Shown here: piece after piece, positions 24,327 through 36,075 of the stretch
How the letters are laid out: the number at the start of each line of letters is the position of its first letter
Numbering within the stretch: the stretch's first letter is position 1
NCBI GenBank assembly: GCA_026018925.1
Contig: JAKSZU010000007.1
Span: forward strand, 99,659,501-99,723,500
Source: Tupaia tana
Taxonomy: Eukaryota > Chordata > Mammalia > Scandentia > Tupaiidae
Direction: 5' to 3'
DNA: 64,000 nt
The notes under the pieces: model-generated
The model's database searches: none
The model's input: only the letters and a program-made list of their open reading frames with translations
Told to the model about the DNA's origin: nothing
Position numbers and translations under genes: made by a program

Positions 24327-24712
24327 CAATCCTCGCAATCTTAACTGAAGGACCGTCAGTCTGCAGAGAAGGCCCTTCTGTCAGCAATGTGTCAGGACCT
24401 GGTAAGCCCAGTCAGGTGGAGCTACCGACTCACTGACCGGATGCTTCCCGAGCAGCTTTGGGGTACATTTAGGGGACCCATTTCACTCCAAAAGGACAAT
24501 GTTGGTCCTGAGCCATCCCCCCAGCAGCAAAGCCCGTACTATAACGTGTGCTCCCAGATTTATGCTAGGGTAGACCACGGTGGTCTGCTCATGGCACTGA
24601 CTCGGTCTTGGGGGTGAAAGAAGGAAAAAGAAGGCAGGAAGAAAAAAAAAATAGCTCCCAGTGACTCAGCCCCGTATATCACACGTATTGTTCCTGGGCC
24701 TGAGGACAAACT

Positions 24713-24800
24713 TAGAAGGGAGATTTTATTCTCCTACAAATCAGGAAGCTGAGGTTAAGGGACTCACCCAAGGCCATTTTCTTATTTAGCAAATATTTAC
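24713..24800 (-). repeat. MIR remnant
   Basis: CAGGAAGCTGAGGTTAAGGG followed by ACTCACCCAAGGCCA, the MIR core read in antisense. Confidence 0.6.
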
Positions 24801-25225
24801 TCTTCACCAGGAACTGTTTTACAAAATCAATGCTTTTCTGCCTCTGCAGAGCTTACGTTTCAGTGTGACATTTCTCAAACCCTTTACGATTATAACTCAT
24901 AGTAGGAAATACATATTAGACTATCACACGATCTGTGCATCATGTAAATACACGCGTGTGCATTTGAAACATCTTACACACGCATGCGCGCACTTACTGG
25001 AGGCAATGCCTTCTCTGGTATTTTCTTTTCTACTTTATCTCTCCCTTTTTAAAGCTTGTCATAGCCAATTAAACTGACTTACAGTCCACTAAGTCACAAT
25101 CCACAGTTTGAAAACATGGTCCTAGCTGACTTGAATGGAAGGGAAAAACTGTCGATATTATCCGTATTTCCTTAAAGGCTGGGAGTGATCAGCGTCTTCC
25201 TCTGTGCAGTTTAAAGGCAGAAGAA

Positions 25226-25490
25226 GGGGGCCAGTCCCGTAGTCCAGTGTCCTGTGCTGTGCAAAGAAAGCCGAATCCCACATGGCCGACCACAGTGCAG
25301 ACCCTCTCCCTTCTTGAATGCCATACTGGGCACGTGTGCACGCATGCGAAACTCCCACAACGCAGAGACACGGAGGAAAGATGAATGTGGTGTGGCCACA
25401 GCCCGTCAGGGAGTGTTCTACTCTCTTTCTCTCTGAGGCAAGCACTCGTGCCCTGGAGGAGTTAGTTCACCAGTTCATTAAAATAAGTGA
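25226..25490 (+). repeat. tRNA-derived SINE, type C, diverged
   Basis: Head GGGGGCCAGTCCCGTAGTCCAG, GAATCCCACATGGCCGACCAC, CGGAGGAAAGATGAATGTGG, tail CGTGCCCTGG. It ends about 195 bp before exon 3 and leaves the acceptor region untouched. Confidence 0.75.
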
Positions 25491-25568
25491 AATGCAGGAG
25501 AAAGAAGACACCAAGTGGGAGGAACCATCGCCTCTCGTGCCTGCAATGGCTTCGAGGAGGCCGTGTGA

Positions 25569-25793
<225 letters not shown>

Positions 25794-25864
25794 TGAGGAG
25801 GCGGCCCCTGCCCCCTGCTAGGGCTAGACGGGCTGGGAGCGGCTCCATGCAAGGACTGTGCTTT

Positions 25865-25926
25865 GGGAAGTTCGATCTGGAACCTTCCCTTCTCTGGGAA
25901 GTTTGATCTGGAATCTTCCCTTCTCC
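25865..25926 (+). repeat. 31-bp direct repeat
   Basis: Two adjacent copies of GGGAAGTTCGATCTGGAACC-type sequence ending CTTCCCTTCTC, differing at two to three transitions. About 70 bp after the exon 3 donor. Confidence 0.85.
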
Positions 25927-26370
25927 GGTTTTCTACTTGCTCAAGAGCTGACTGAGGCTTTGGCTGCAGCAGAAGGCAATGGGGGTGCCGTTCTCTCCAC
26001 TCATCTCCCACAGCGGCTCACCCTGGCGAGGAAGATGGGTTCCAGCTGACTCCAGAGCAGAGCCCTACCTGTGGCCCCTGGGTCTCTGCACACTCTCTCT
26101 TACTCAGTTCCAAACAGCACTTTTTCTCACCAACCCACAAAAGGAAAGGGTGACAATGGCTGGACCCTTTCCAATCCTGGGCCTACGCTGGGATTCAGTC
26201 CCCCTTCTGGGATCGAATCCTCCTCTAGGAAAGGAGGGAAGAAAGAGGAGGAAGGGGTTGGGGAGGAGCACACAGGAGCTCCTGCCGGGCCTGCTTGGGT
26301 TGCTGCGACACAACATCCAGTGTCCTTAAACGCTGGGACAGACGCAGCTCTGGAGGCGGGAAGCCCGGGA

Positions 26371-26670
26371 CCGCGATGTGGCAGACCCCATGTCCGGTTC
26401 TGGCTCTCCTCTTCCCAGGACCGAGATCTGGCAGACCCCACGTCCAGTTCTGGCTCTCCTCTTCCCAGGACCGAGATCTGGCAGACCCCACGTCCGGTTC
26501 TGGCTCTCCTCTTCCCAGGACCGAGATCTGGCAGACCCCACGTCCGGTTCTGGCTCTCCTCTTCCCAGGACTGAGATCTGGCAGACCCCACGTCCGGTTC
26601 TGGCTCTCTGCTTCCCAGGACCGAGATCTGGCAGACCCCACGTCCAGTTCTGGCTCTCTGCTTCCCAGGA
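26371..26670 (+). repeat. 50-bp minisatellite, 6 units
   Basis: Units begin CCGAGATCTGGCAGACCCCA at 26371 (variant), 26421, 26471, 26521, 26571 and 26621, each continuing CGTCCGGTTCTGGCTCT and ending TTCCCAGGA. The last two units carry CTCTGCTTCC for CTCCTCTTCC. Stop-free in several frames on both strands, giving spurious open frames. Confidence 0.97.
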
Positions 26671-27239
26671 GGCACTTCCTGGCTCGTCCTCACGTGCTGA
26701 CAGGGGCAAGCCAGCTCCCTTCGACCTTCCGTGGGGCACTAACCCCATTCATGAAGGCAGAGCCCTCTCACAGAATCCTGTCCCAGAGACCCCACCTCTT
26801 AATTCCATCACACCGGGATGGGGATTCAACACCACGTGATGTGGGGACACCAGCTCTCATGCCATCGCACCTATTAATTACATTTAGACATGAAAGAGGA
26901 GCGACTGTGTCTCCACACAGCTGGGAGTTTTTTCTTAATGCAAGAAAAGAGCTTAGATAACCTAAAGAAAAAAAAAAGACTGAGTTCCTTTCCTTTCTCT
27001 CCCATTCAGCACACATTAACTCACTAAATGGTCGCTATGATAATTCGAATGTGATTACTATTTTGTGTCTATTTACATTTTCAGATGAAATTGCATCTCT
27101 TAGCTGGAGTTAACTTATCTAGTATGACCTAGAACTTAAAAGAGCGCGCGCGAAGATGGGGTGACTCTGCGAAAGTGCGTTACGGGCTGCAGGCTCCATT
27201 GACGTTCATTCCGCCCAGTTCTCACATGTTCCTCTCTTT

Positions 27240-27426
27240 TCTTTTAGAATTATTTATTTAATTTTATTTATCATTATTAATATTTTTTAATTTGCTACAG
27301 GGCATGCATGCTCACCAGGCAGAGACAGAGAGAAAAAATGAGAAAACAAGCCTCCAGATCTGGGACTCAAACCCCGTCGGCCATCTGGGAGTCCAACACC
27401 TTAACCACCACACCGCCTGCCAGCCC
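27240..27426 (-). repeat. Short tRNA-derived SINE, type E
   Basis: Minus strand: head GGGGCTGGCAGGCGGTGTGG, B-box GGTTTGAGTCCC, CT run, then an AT-rich tail matching that of 29289-29475 (TTTAGAATTATTTATTT on +). Confidence 0.78.
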
Positions 27427-27645
27427 CACACACATGGTTCAAGTTCTGTCCCTGGTGGCTTAAAACACCCTCTAGGCCCATGTGCACGTGTGCCCCAAAT
27501 CCTGACAGGATGAAGACATGGAGACGGGATGGCATATGACTACACCCTACTGCAGAGGGGTGGTGCTGTCTCCCTCTCCCAATTCCTCTGTCTATTTCTC
27601 TCTGGTGAGCACATGTGCCCCTGGCAATTAAAAAAAAAAAAATCC
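27427..27645 (+). repeat. tRNA-derived SINE, 5' truncated
   Basis: Starts within the tRNA head (ATGGTTCAAGTTCTG), body GACAGGATGAAGACATGGAG, end GTGCCCCTGGCAATT plus A tail; closest to type C. It abuts the preceding minus-strand SINE head to head. Confidence 0.82.
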
Positions 27646-28799
27646 CCAATTCCCATTGACAGAAAAGTTCAGTTATCTGGACTGTTCAGAATCGTGGAAA
27701 ACTGAGACATTATGTCATGGCATTGGCTTCGAATGAATATTCATCCAAAGCAAAACGAAATGAATACATCCTTATGCAATGTTGCTGTTGTTACTAACAA
27801 TCGGGGGCCTCAAGATCCACAACTCGGAGTTCTGCAGCTCTGCTGGGAGAAGCCCTGTCTGTTCAGGACTACCGGTGAGGGCTTCCCTCCACCTGCACAT
27901 CGGGCGGTTCCCTCTTGGAATAATTTTTGAGCTTGCACACTGGGCATCTGGTGCCAGCGAAGTCTTTGCCGCAGGGTCTGCCCTGGGCTTCTAGATGGTT
28001 AGCCTCGCACCCAATGCCCTCAGCATTCCACCCCCAGCTGTAGCACCCGAAATGCTGGCAGGCGTGCCTAGTACCCCCCGGGAACAAACTGGCCTCTGGT
28101 TGAAACCACTCTCCTGGAGGAAAACCAGATACTGAGCCTGAATGAATCTCTGGTCCTCTAGGACCAAGGCTGAATTTTGATCAGCTCCATTTACAGCCTC
28201 TTGAAAGGGAGGCGGGACTGCCTGGTCAGGAGAGCTTGTCGGCACACAGTGAATAGGACCTGCACGCAATAAGTCTGGTTGGTAAGCACGCACGCCGCCA
28301 AGTCGCTAATCTCCACCCAAAACAAGCTGTGCCATCTGGTGACGATTGCAGAAACAATATTGGGTAGGCGACCCATAGTTAATCCCCAAGCTCTCAAGGG
28401 CTCATGCTGGGTACCCTATCCCAGTGGTTCTGCACCAACCATCTGGAGTGGCAGACGCAGAGAACAAAGCCTCCCTGGGCAGGATGAGCACAGGGCACCT
28501 GCCTCCCCTAATGCAGCGGCCAGTGCCACTTTCGAACCCAGAGGACTGACAGAGGCCTTCCCAGCCGTGGGGTCAGGGTACACTGAGCTGTTCCCTTGCA
28601 GATGGAAAGGAGGAAGGACAATGGTGAGGTTGAGGACCTCATCATGCTGGGACCCATGGAATGACTCTGTCTTTCTGCCCTTTGTCGGTACTGTGTGAAG
28701 GACTTGTGTGTCACGTCCTCAGGCCAGGCTGTGGTAGCTGGGTGGGGAGGCAGAGTGGCAGCAGGGAATGACCAAGATTTGAGCCCTACAAACTCAGAA

Positions 28800-28960
28800 C
28801 CTGAAACTGGCACCTGTAACTTATATTACCTTAAAGCTAGTCACTTATTTCTCTGCACCTGCTCTTCTAGACAATGAATCAAATCATCGCGAGGATTCAA
28901 TGAGAAAGCACACGGGCCATCCCACACAATCCCACATACACTGACACGCTCAGGAAGCAA
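28800..28960 (+). repeat. MIR remnant
   Basis: TAGTCACTTATTTCTCTGCACC, CTAGACAATGAATC and CGAGGATTCAATGAGAAAGCAC in MIR order. Confidence 0.6.
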
Positions 28961-29288
28961 TAGTGACCATGAGCACCATCGTGTTGAGCGGTCTTACCCG
29001 CAGGGGTGCCGCAGGGCGTTTTGGTAAATGGACAAGTAAAGAACATAGGTTGCCCTTACGAAGAACATTCCTTGAAATGCGTCCACACCATGTCTTCCAC
29101 ATCTGAGCAATATGTGTACGCCCCCACCACCCCAATGACTTAAGCCATAGCTCTCAGGCCAGGGTGGCATTCCCGGGGTCTGAGAGCCATCTTCCTCACT
29201 TCATTTCTTGGAATCGTATTGTTTGAAGGAAGCGCATGGGTGTAGCATGGAGCCCACGCATAGGGAGGAAAAAACTCAGAGAAAGAGG

Positions 29289-29475
29289 ATAGCTTTTTTT
29301 TTTAAGAATTATTTTATTTAACTTTATTTATTCATTTATTTTAATTTGATGAGAGAGAGACAGAATGAGACAGAGAGAGAAAGTGAGCAAGCAAGCTGCC
29401 AGGTCTGGGACTCAAATTGTGGTTGGCCACGTGGGAGTTCAGCAACCTTAACCACCATGCCACCTGCCAACCCCT
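29289..29475 (-). repeat. Short tRNA-derived SINE, type E
   Basis: Minus strand: head GGGGTTGGCAGGTGGCATGG, GTTGCTGAACTCCCACG, a TTTGAGTCCCAGACC segment, CT run, then a tail complementary to TTTTTTAAGAATTATTTTAT on +. Same organisation as 27240-27426. Confidence 0.8.
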
Positions 29476-29488
29476 GGTGGCCTTTATT

Positions 29489-29988
29489 TTTTTCATTGTC
29501 AAGGAGTCCATGCACTCAATAGAGACACAGAGAAAGAGAAAAAGAGGAGAAAGAGAAAACGAGAAGAAAGAGAAAGAGAGAGAGAGAAAGAGGAAGAGAA
29601 AGGGAAAGAGAAAGAGAAAGAGGAAAGAGAAAGAGAAGAAAAGAGAAAGAAGAGAAAGAGAAAGAGGAGAAAGAGAGATAAAGAGAAAGAGAGAGGAAGG
29701 GGAAGGAAAAGGGGAAGAGAAAGAAAAAGAGAGAAAGAGAGAAAGAAAGAGGGAGGGGAAGGAAAAGGTGAAGAAAGAAAGTGAAAGAAAGAGAAAGAAG
29801 GGAAGAAGGAGAAAACACCCCCAATGGGATATGGTCATACTGCAATCCTGTCTCCCCCACTTCTCTATCCCATCAGGATTCAGGGCGCGCACACACGTAT
29901 GTCTTTCAAGCCACCGGGGCAGGATTTGAACTATGACTGGACATGTAGGATCCAACTCCCTTAGCCACTAGGCCATAAGGCTGGCCCT
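29489..29988 (-). repeat. tRNA-derived SINE, type C, with a giant purine tract
   Basis: Minus-strand head GGGCCAGCCTTATGGCCTAGTGG, TTAAGGGAGTTGGATCC; the CT-rich segment is expanded to almost 290 bp. Probable TSD TGGTGGCCTTTA (29476) against AGATGGCCTTTTA (29989). It is inserted at the head of the adjacent type E copy. Confidence 0.82.
29525..29812 (+). repeat. (GAAA/GAGAAA)n polypurine tract
   Basis: Nearly pure A/G for about 288 bp with units GAAAGA, GAGAAA and AAGAGG; a triplex (H-DNA)-prone mirror-repeat composition. The translation is all Lys, Glu and Arg on + and Leu, Ser and Phe on -. Confidence 0.93.
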
Positions 29989-30161
29989 AGATGGCCTTTT
30001 AAAGGAAGGTTCTTGGCAGTGAAATGATGTTGGATAAATGCTTCATTCTGAGCTGTTCGCCTGTGCGTCCTTGAGGTTCTGAGAGTCACATGACGGCTGT
30101 CTGGCGAGTGGATGGGAGCCCCTCCGCCAGCCACCTAGCCAGCACCTCGAGGGCAAGCTGA

Positions 30162-30392
<231 letters not shown>

Positions 30393-30585
30393 AGCTGCCT
30401 GGCACCAGGGCCGGGTGAAGCAACAGGGCCGGGATGGAGGGCACCCCGCACATCGGCGTCCTCGGAGACCCCACAGCTGTTTCTGCTGCTCTTTCTTTTT
30501 ACCTAGGTGGCTGCAGTAATGTCAGCTTCCTGGGCCTTTCCAGCTACTCTCACACTCGTAATAAACCCACAAACACTTCTCTCTC
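30393..30585 (+). other. DPT: DPT 3' untranslated region, proximal form
   Basis: Non-coding continuation of the terminal exon from the stop codon to the expected cleavage zone about 20 nt after the AATAAA at 30560-30565. No repeat is recognisable in it. The end is inferred. The true 3' UTR may run to the distal signal near 31307, since mammalian DPT messages usually have a longer 3' UTR than 190 nt. Confidence 0.75.
30560..30565 (+). promoter_or_regulatory. DPT: Proximal poly(A) signal AATAAA of DPT
   Basis: Exact AATAAA hexamer 168 nt after the stop codon, followed by a pyrimidine-rich segment (ACTTCTCTCTCCTG) that could serve as the downstream element. It is the first consensus signal after the stop. 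Confidence 0.7.
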
Positions 30586-31306
30586 CTGACACAGGCCGTA
30601 GCACCCGCGTCTGGGGCTGAGGACGCACCCTGCGTGCACTCGCGCAGCCGTGCTCGCTGCCGGGCCGTCCAGCACCCCCGCAGCCTCGCTTCTGCTCTCA
30701 CTACAAAATGAGTGCAGTTCAGCGTCTCGGAGGCGCGAGGAGGTGCAGCGAGGAGTCCCTGCAGCCCTGTGTGTCTGGGTCACACCCAGGACCTCGCCGA
30801 GAGTTCCCTCCACGTGAGCCAGGCGTGCCTAGCCGTCCCGGTGCAGAGCTCTGCACCCAGGGTGAGGGGCTGGGAGGTGAAGTTGGAAGATGGGACCATT
30901 GGGCAGAACTGAAAGACTCAGGGTTGGAGGGCACCCCAACTCAGAGGAGGAAATTCAGCACACCCCGTAACAGAGACAGCAGGGCTGGCGGGTCCCGTGA
31001 GATCACCCCAGCCAGTGACAGCAAGGGAGAAGAGGGAGACGAGGCAGCCAGGTCGCCTGGAGAAGGGAGGGGTTTGAGTCGCAGGTGCTCAGAGCACACC
31101 CAGGACCCAAGAAGGCCGGCACGTGCCCGGAGGCCCGGGGAGCTGGCACACACCTGGGCTGTCCTGATTCCCACGTGGTCTGACAGGTCGTCCTGGGGCC
31201 CACTGTCACCCGTGTGGCTCAGGAGTGTCCTCTGCAGAGGTGGCACTCTCCTCTCCTCCTGTGACGTCTCTGTCCCCACCCTTTGTACTCGCCTCATCAT
31301 AAAAGA

Positions 31307-31312
31307 AATAAA
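31307..31312 (+). promoter_or_regulatory. Candidate distal poly(A) signal of DPT
   Basis: A second exact AATAAA, 915 nt after the stop, with no transposable element between it and the proximal signal. That absence fits an extended 3' UTR kept free of insertions. Usage cannot be judged from sequence alone. Confidence 0.4.
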
Positions 31313-32446
31313 GCCACGAACGTTCACTAAGCCGCAAGGACGAAGAATCGGTGTCTGGTCTCTGCCCGTCCCTTTCCAAGCTTCTTCGCCCATTCCTTCT
31401 GATTTGTGCCAGCACCGTGAGGCCTCCATGAGTGGGTGGCCCCACAGGGGTGACAATGGCGGAGTGAGACTGAGGAATCAATACTCAAACCATCAAGCGC
31501 CAAGTGCCCTGCATCAGGGCCGGGCACAAGGTGGAGCTGGGCTTCTTTCCCGAGTCTAGCCTGCCCGTTTCCCCCCACCCTGCGCCCTCCTCACCTTGGC
31601 TGTCACGTGCCCTTTCAACCTGCAGCCTGCCTCCACTTTCTGCTCCGTCCTGCCCTCCTTCATCCTGTCTCCCGTACCTGGAGAGCAGCAGCCGGGCAAC
31701 CCTACACCACCCTGGGCAGGCAAGGCGGCGACCCGGCCGCTGGTGACTCCAGCGGTGGGGAAGGCAGAGCCGGCGACGCTCTCTGTCCCACTGCAGACAC
31801 GGGGCTCTGCCCTAGTCCTCCGTTTCACTGTGCCTGCCTCTCCTGGCACTGTCCCTTCACAGTGAGGAGCTTCACAGCGTCACCTCTCACAGAGCGGCCA
31901 TTAATATTTCAGCCATTGCAGAGCAGGCTCAGGAGGCCAACCAGGAAATGGCCTTCCTCAGATGGGGGTGTGGGGCGCCCAGCGGGCAGGAGAGGGTGCG
32001 GAGTGAGGCGGGCCTCCTCCAGAATGGAGGCGCAGGCCGGGTCTGCACTGTGGGAAGGAAGGGCTCTCCAGGAGGGGCGAGGGAACACGCAGCAGGAGGG
32101 ACAGACCCAGTGAGACGTGTCTGCGCCGAGTGGGACGGACGGAGAGTCTCACTGAGGGAGAGCTTTCACACGGGGCCAAGGACAAGGATGGGAAAGGGGC
32201 TGACGATTCAGTTTGGGTCTGAATAATTGACGCTCTTATTACCACACGTCCATCCGGAGAACCAAGCCTAGGCCTCAGCGTGAGGCCGGATCCAGATCTC
32301 TGCTGTGGGTTCCGGTTCTCTGTCACCTCGGTATCCAGTCTCCCACTGCCTTGTCCCGCAGTAGGGTAAGCCATCTCCCCTCCCTAGGCCCGCCGTCCAA
32401 AAGGAGGTGTAGATTTGGGTGACCACTGTCATTTCTTGAAATTCTA

Positions 32447-32526
32447 TTGGGTTGTCAGGAAAGTCATGATGTATTTTTTCATGCTTTTCAATGCAAAAGC
32501 ACGCTGTGACTTTTCTGACGACGCGA
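32447..32526. mobile_element. Mariner-like palindromic MITE, 80 bp
   Basis: Terminal inverted repeats TTGGGTTGTCAGGAAAGTCA at the left and GTGACTTTTCTGACGACGCGA at the right, with TA duplicated on both sides (32445-32446 and 32527-32528). Size and TA target resemble internally deleted mariner copies. No transposase. Confidence 0.8.
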
Positions 32527-32904
32527 TAGAAGCCGAGGAACTCTGCAGTCTGCCCGAAATTGTTTCTAAAGGGATTTATTTGCTAAGGCTTCTTCCAGGC
32601 AAGACACCCGGAACTGGTTGAAGACTAGGCCCTCCGCCTGGCTCCGAGCGCAGGCAGCTTGTGATGTGAGACCGTTTCCTCATCTGCCCAGCACAGACAG
32701 AAACGCCTTCCCCAACAGCTTCACCAGATGGGCCGCATGGAATGAGAGGACGACAGAAGACCCACAGGACTCCCCCTTCCCAAGGCCCGCAGCCCACGGG
32801 AGACTAGCATAGGCAGCAGAGGTGAGCGCAGGAACCCTTCCGGAGGGAGCCCGGCTCCGCTTGGCCCTGAAAAACAAGTGGGATTCCATAGTGAGCAGAA
32901 GAGG

Positions 32905-33060
32905 CCGTGGGCTCCGGATCAGGCCGCCTGGGTGCAAATCATGGTTTGTCACCGTGGCTCAGCCACCCCCTCTTCTGGGACCACCCCCTGCCCCACAGAG
33001 GTGCTGATGGTACCCATGGTGGGCTGCTGTGAAGGGAGACAAGCTTGCGTCTTCTCACAC
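32905..33060 (+). repeat. Probable MIR remnant
   Basis: CCGGATCAGGCCGCCTGGGTGCAAATC, then GGCTGCTGTGAAGG and AGCAAGAGCCCAGCA follow MIR order with a central loss. Confidence 0.45.
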
Positions 33061-33093
33061 AGAGCAAGAGCCCAGCAGATGCAGTGAGAGAAG

Positions 33094-33352
33094 AGGAAGG
33101 TGGCGTAATGGCTATGTTGCTGGACTCCCACGTAGTTGACTGCAGTTCGAGTCCTGGACCCAGCGGCTTAAACTCATGCCAGGGGCGTGTGCGTGCGTGC
33201 CCAAGCTCCCAAGAGGAAAATGGAGGAGAAGGAATGGCAGAGTGGCCATCCCCCCAGGGGGTGATTTCTTGTTTTCTGTCTCTCTGTCTTTCTCGCAAGT
33301 GCACATGCCCTATAGCAAAAACCCTTCCAAAAAGAGAGAGAGAGAGAGAGAG
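33094..33352 (+). repeat. tRNA-derived SINE, type A
   Basis: The first dozen bases are missing. TGGCGTAATGGCTATG, B-box AGTTCGAGTCC, end GCCCTATAGCAAAAACCCTTCC and a GA-run tail. Confidence 0.88.
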
Positions 33353-34179
33353 ATAAAACTTAAGTTGGCTCGTATTCATTTATTCGGCCACTGAATCCAT
33401 CAATTATTCAGTGATTATTAGAAACTACCCAATAACCTAGGAACAGTCCCTGTACTCGAGATGAGGGTTATCACCTGAAGGAATCAGACAGGCCCTTCCA
33501 CTACAGCTCAGCCAAGAACAGGGACATTTCAGTAGGGCAGGTGAGGGCTAGGGTAGGAAAGGGTGGGAGAGTTCCGGGCATGGGAACAACAAGATGGAGG
33601 TACACAGGAAGTGAGCCCAGGGAATTCTGTCCTCACAGGGGGTCCAGGAGGCCCGACTCACGGTCACAAGGACCTGAGCAAGAGTTGGAAGTTCATGTTG
33701 CACCAGAAGGCATTCCACCACTGGAACATGTTCACTGCAATTTATTATCTCTGTCTATACTCAGACGTCATCTGGGGGCTCCTGGTCCTGGAAATCTCAG
33801 GAGGAAATGTACTGGCTCCCCAGAGCCATGGCCAGGAGCCCCTGCTTCCCCGGCGCGGCAACCTCACACGGGTCAGTGCTGGACTGCTTTCACCTGCACA
33901 TTCAAGTCCTCCGCAGACAGCGTCCTCACCGAAGTGTTAGTGAATGTGCATCAGTACCCTGCAACCCCCCAAAAATCAAAACTGTGGTCATTACTGCCGT
34001 CCAGGTACCTGCGTGGTCACCGTGAAGTCAGTGGTTCCTGCCTGACGGTCCCCATCTAGCGCCAAGCCTGCCTGGCTCTCCTCTCCGTCAGCGCCGCCCA
34101 CTCCCGACAAGGTGCCCAGCACGGGGCCCCAGGACAGAGGCTGTGTGGTCAGTAGCCCGAGACCTTACCAAGGCTCCGT

Positions 34180-34424
34180 CTATTCACTGGTTTATTGCAC
34201 GCGAGAGGGCACAGGTACTCGGCAGAGAGACAGAAAGGCCAGGAGGACAAGGACGGGGAAAGTAATCCCCTGGAGCTTGCTCACTCGTTCTCCTCTCCCA
34301 TCCTTCAGGATTTGGGGCCCACACACTGTGTGTCTCTCAAGCCACCAGTCTAAGACTTGAACCCTGCAGTCGGCCATGTGGGACCTAGCTGTCTTAACCA
34401 CCAGGCCACAGAGCCGACTCCAGT
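34180..34424 (-). repeat. tRNA-derived SINE, type C, diverged
   Basis: Minus strand: GGAGTCGGCTCTGTGGCC head, TGGTTAAGACAGC, GTCCCACATGGC, B-box-like GGTTCAAGTCTTAG. Confidence 0.75.
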
Positions 34425-34971
34425 CTCAATGTTAATCCAACCTCTTCTGCTTGCTCTGCCTACCCATACCCAAGTCACATTGTAAAGGAGTGCTACGGCA
34501 GTGGTCACCAGCCTGGAGTCCAGGCTGGGCCAGGTGAGCAGACCTCCATGACCAGTGCCCCTACTCACTAACCTGCTGGGCCCTGCTGTTCAACACACGC
34601 CTTAGAGCAAGGATGAGAAAACATGCCTATCTCAAAAGTCAGTGTAAGAAATTACAATGATCGTTTCATACAGAGCTAGGATGTTCATGGCACTTGACTT
34701 GCACAGAATGTAAACCCCTGATAACGGGAAACCAACCCACACTTCCTGTTCATTTAAACCCCGACGTGCTAGGTCCACTGTGTCTGGCTGAGCACTTGGC
34801 TCCATCGTGGTGCGACCACGTCTCTCGCCTGCCATGGGCTGCACCCGGAGGGGCCTGGCGTCGGCGTGAGCAAGTAACTGCATCCGTTAGAGACACTGGG
34901 TAGAAATAGTCCCAAATGCAAGTGTAATGTCCTCTGGATTGAAGCATCACTGTTCATTTCTATATCCTTTT

Positions 34972-35291
34972 TCTTTTCTTTTCTTTCCTTTTCTTTTCTT
35001 TTCTTTTCTTTTCTTTTCTTTTCTTTTCTTTTCTTTTCTTTTTTGGAAAGGTTTTTGCTATAGGTCGCATGCGCTCTCCAGACAGATAGAGACAGAGAGA
35101 CAGAAAGCAAGAAATCACCCCCTGGGGGGATGGCCACACCACAATCCCTTCTCCTTCATTCTCCTCTCGGGATCTTGGGCATGCGTGCACACACGCTCAG
35201 CATGATTTTAAGCCACCGGGTCCAGGACTTGAACCACGGTCTACTACATGGGAGTCCAGCGACATAGCCATTACGCTAACTGTTGGCCCCA
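34972..35291 (-). repeat. tRNA-derived SINE, type A, with (CTTTT)n
   Basis: Minus-strand head GGGGCCAACAGTTAGCG, B-box GGTTCAAGTCC. The tail is expanded to about 70 bp of TTTTC units (34972-35042). Imperfect TSD CTATATC at 34960 and 35292. Confidence 0.9.
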
Positions 35292-35854
35292 CTATATCTG
35301 TTTTATACCTTTCTGCCTTCCCCAACTATTGAGAACACTTACCATTGTGTTTAAAATCAAAGGAAAAAGGTCATCTTAAACTTAATCTACAGAACAAAAA
35401 TAGTCAGCCGGTCATGCAGGTCAGCCTAAGGCTGTGTTCCGGCTGACAGGTGACCAATGGTGCCTCACAAGAGCGATGACAAAGCCAGGACCTTCCAGCT
35501 GATCTGATATACAGAATCCGTGCTCTCGCATCCACAGAGACTTCTGGGCAGATGCTCAGCCCATCACGTGGCCGACAGAAACTAACAGGGAAGCAGAAGT
35601 CGCCGTCTCCCTCTCCTCCTCTCACCAAAGCCCTACTGCAGGGTCAGGCAGGCCTTGGCTTCCCCAGGAATCTCTCCTGCGTCTTCCAGGATGGGGTCCT
35701 TGCCCGGCCCCCTCAGCATTCTGCGTCTTCATTTTCCTCTTCCCGAGGGCAGGAGCCCGGCAGCTCTTGTTAATTGGTAGATTTACGATGTCTCGCAAGG
35801 CGTTTTACACGCCCTGGGTGACCAGGAAATATGTGTTTTGCTTTGATTTTTGTT

Positions 35855-36075
35855 TTTGCGGTAGAGTGCACATGCCTCACATACGAGAGAGACAGAGGGA
35901 GAGAGGGCAGCGCTATCCCTGACTCTCATCCTGCTGTCCCAGGCCTCCAGTCTGTCAGGGTCTTGGGAACCCAAGTATGAGTACACATCATATTTTCAGG
36001 CCTACTTGGGTTTGAGCCCATGGTCAGCTATGTGGCTTCCACGTGGCAGTCACTAGACTGTGCCACCGAGGCTGG
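35855..36075 (-). repeat. tRNA-derived SINE, rearranged
   Basis: On +: TTTTTGCGGTAGAGTGCACATG, GA run, then unfamiliar sequence, then GGGTTTGAGCCCATGG, AGCTATGTGGCTTCCACGTGG and GCCACCGAGGCTGGG. Head and tail of a SINE around an altered middle. Confidence 0.6.

Noticed and set aside
26127-26960. Open frames of up to 221 codons on both strands
   Set aside because: They run through the stop-free 50-bp minisatellite in DPT intron 3.
29341-29955. 204-codon minus-strand frame rich in Leu, Ser, Phe
   Set aside because: Translation of the polypurine/polypyrimidine tract inside a SINE.
30708-31559. 283-codon open frame just after the DPT proximal poly(A) signal
   Set aside because: Longest open frame in the window, but GC-rich and low in domain-like features, it resembles no family I know and would start inside DPT 3' UTR or flank. 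Best explained by chance in GC-rich DNA.
33541-34059. 172- and 125-codon overlapping plus-strand frames
   Set aside because: No recognisable domain, no splice or polyadenylation context; not supportable as a gene.
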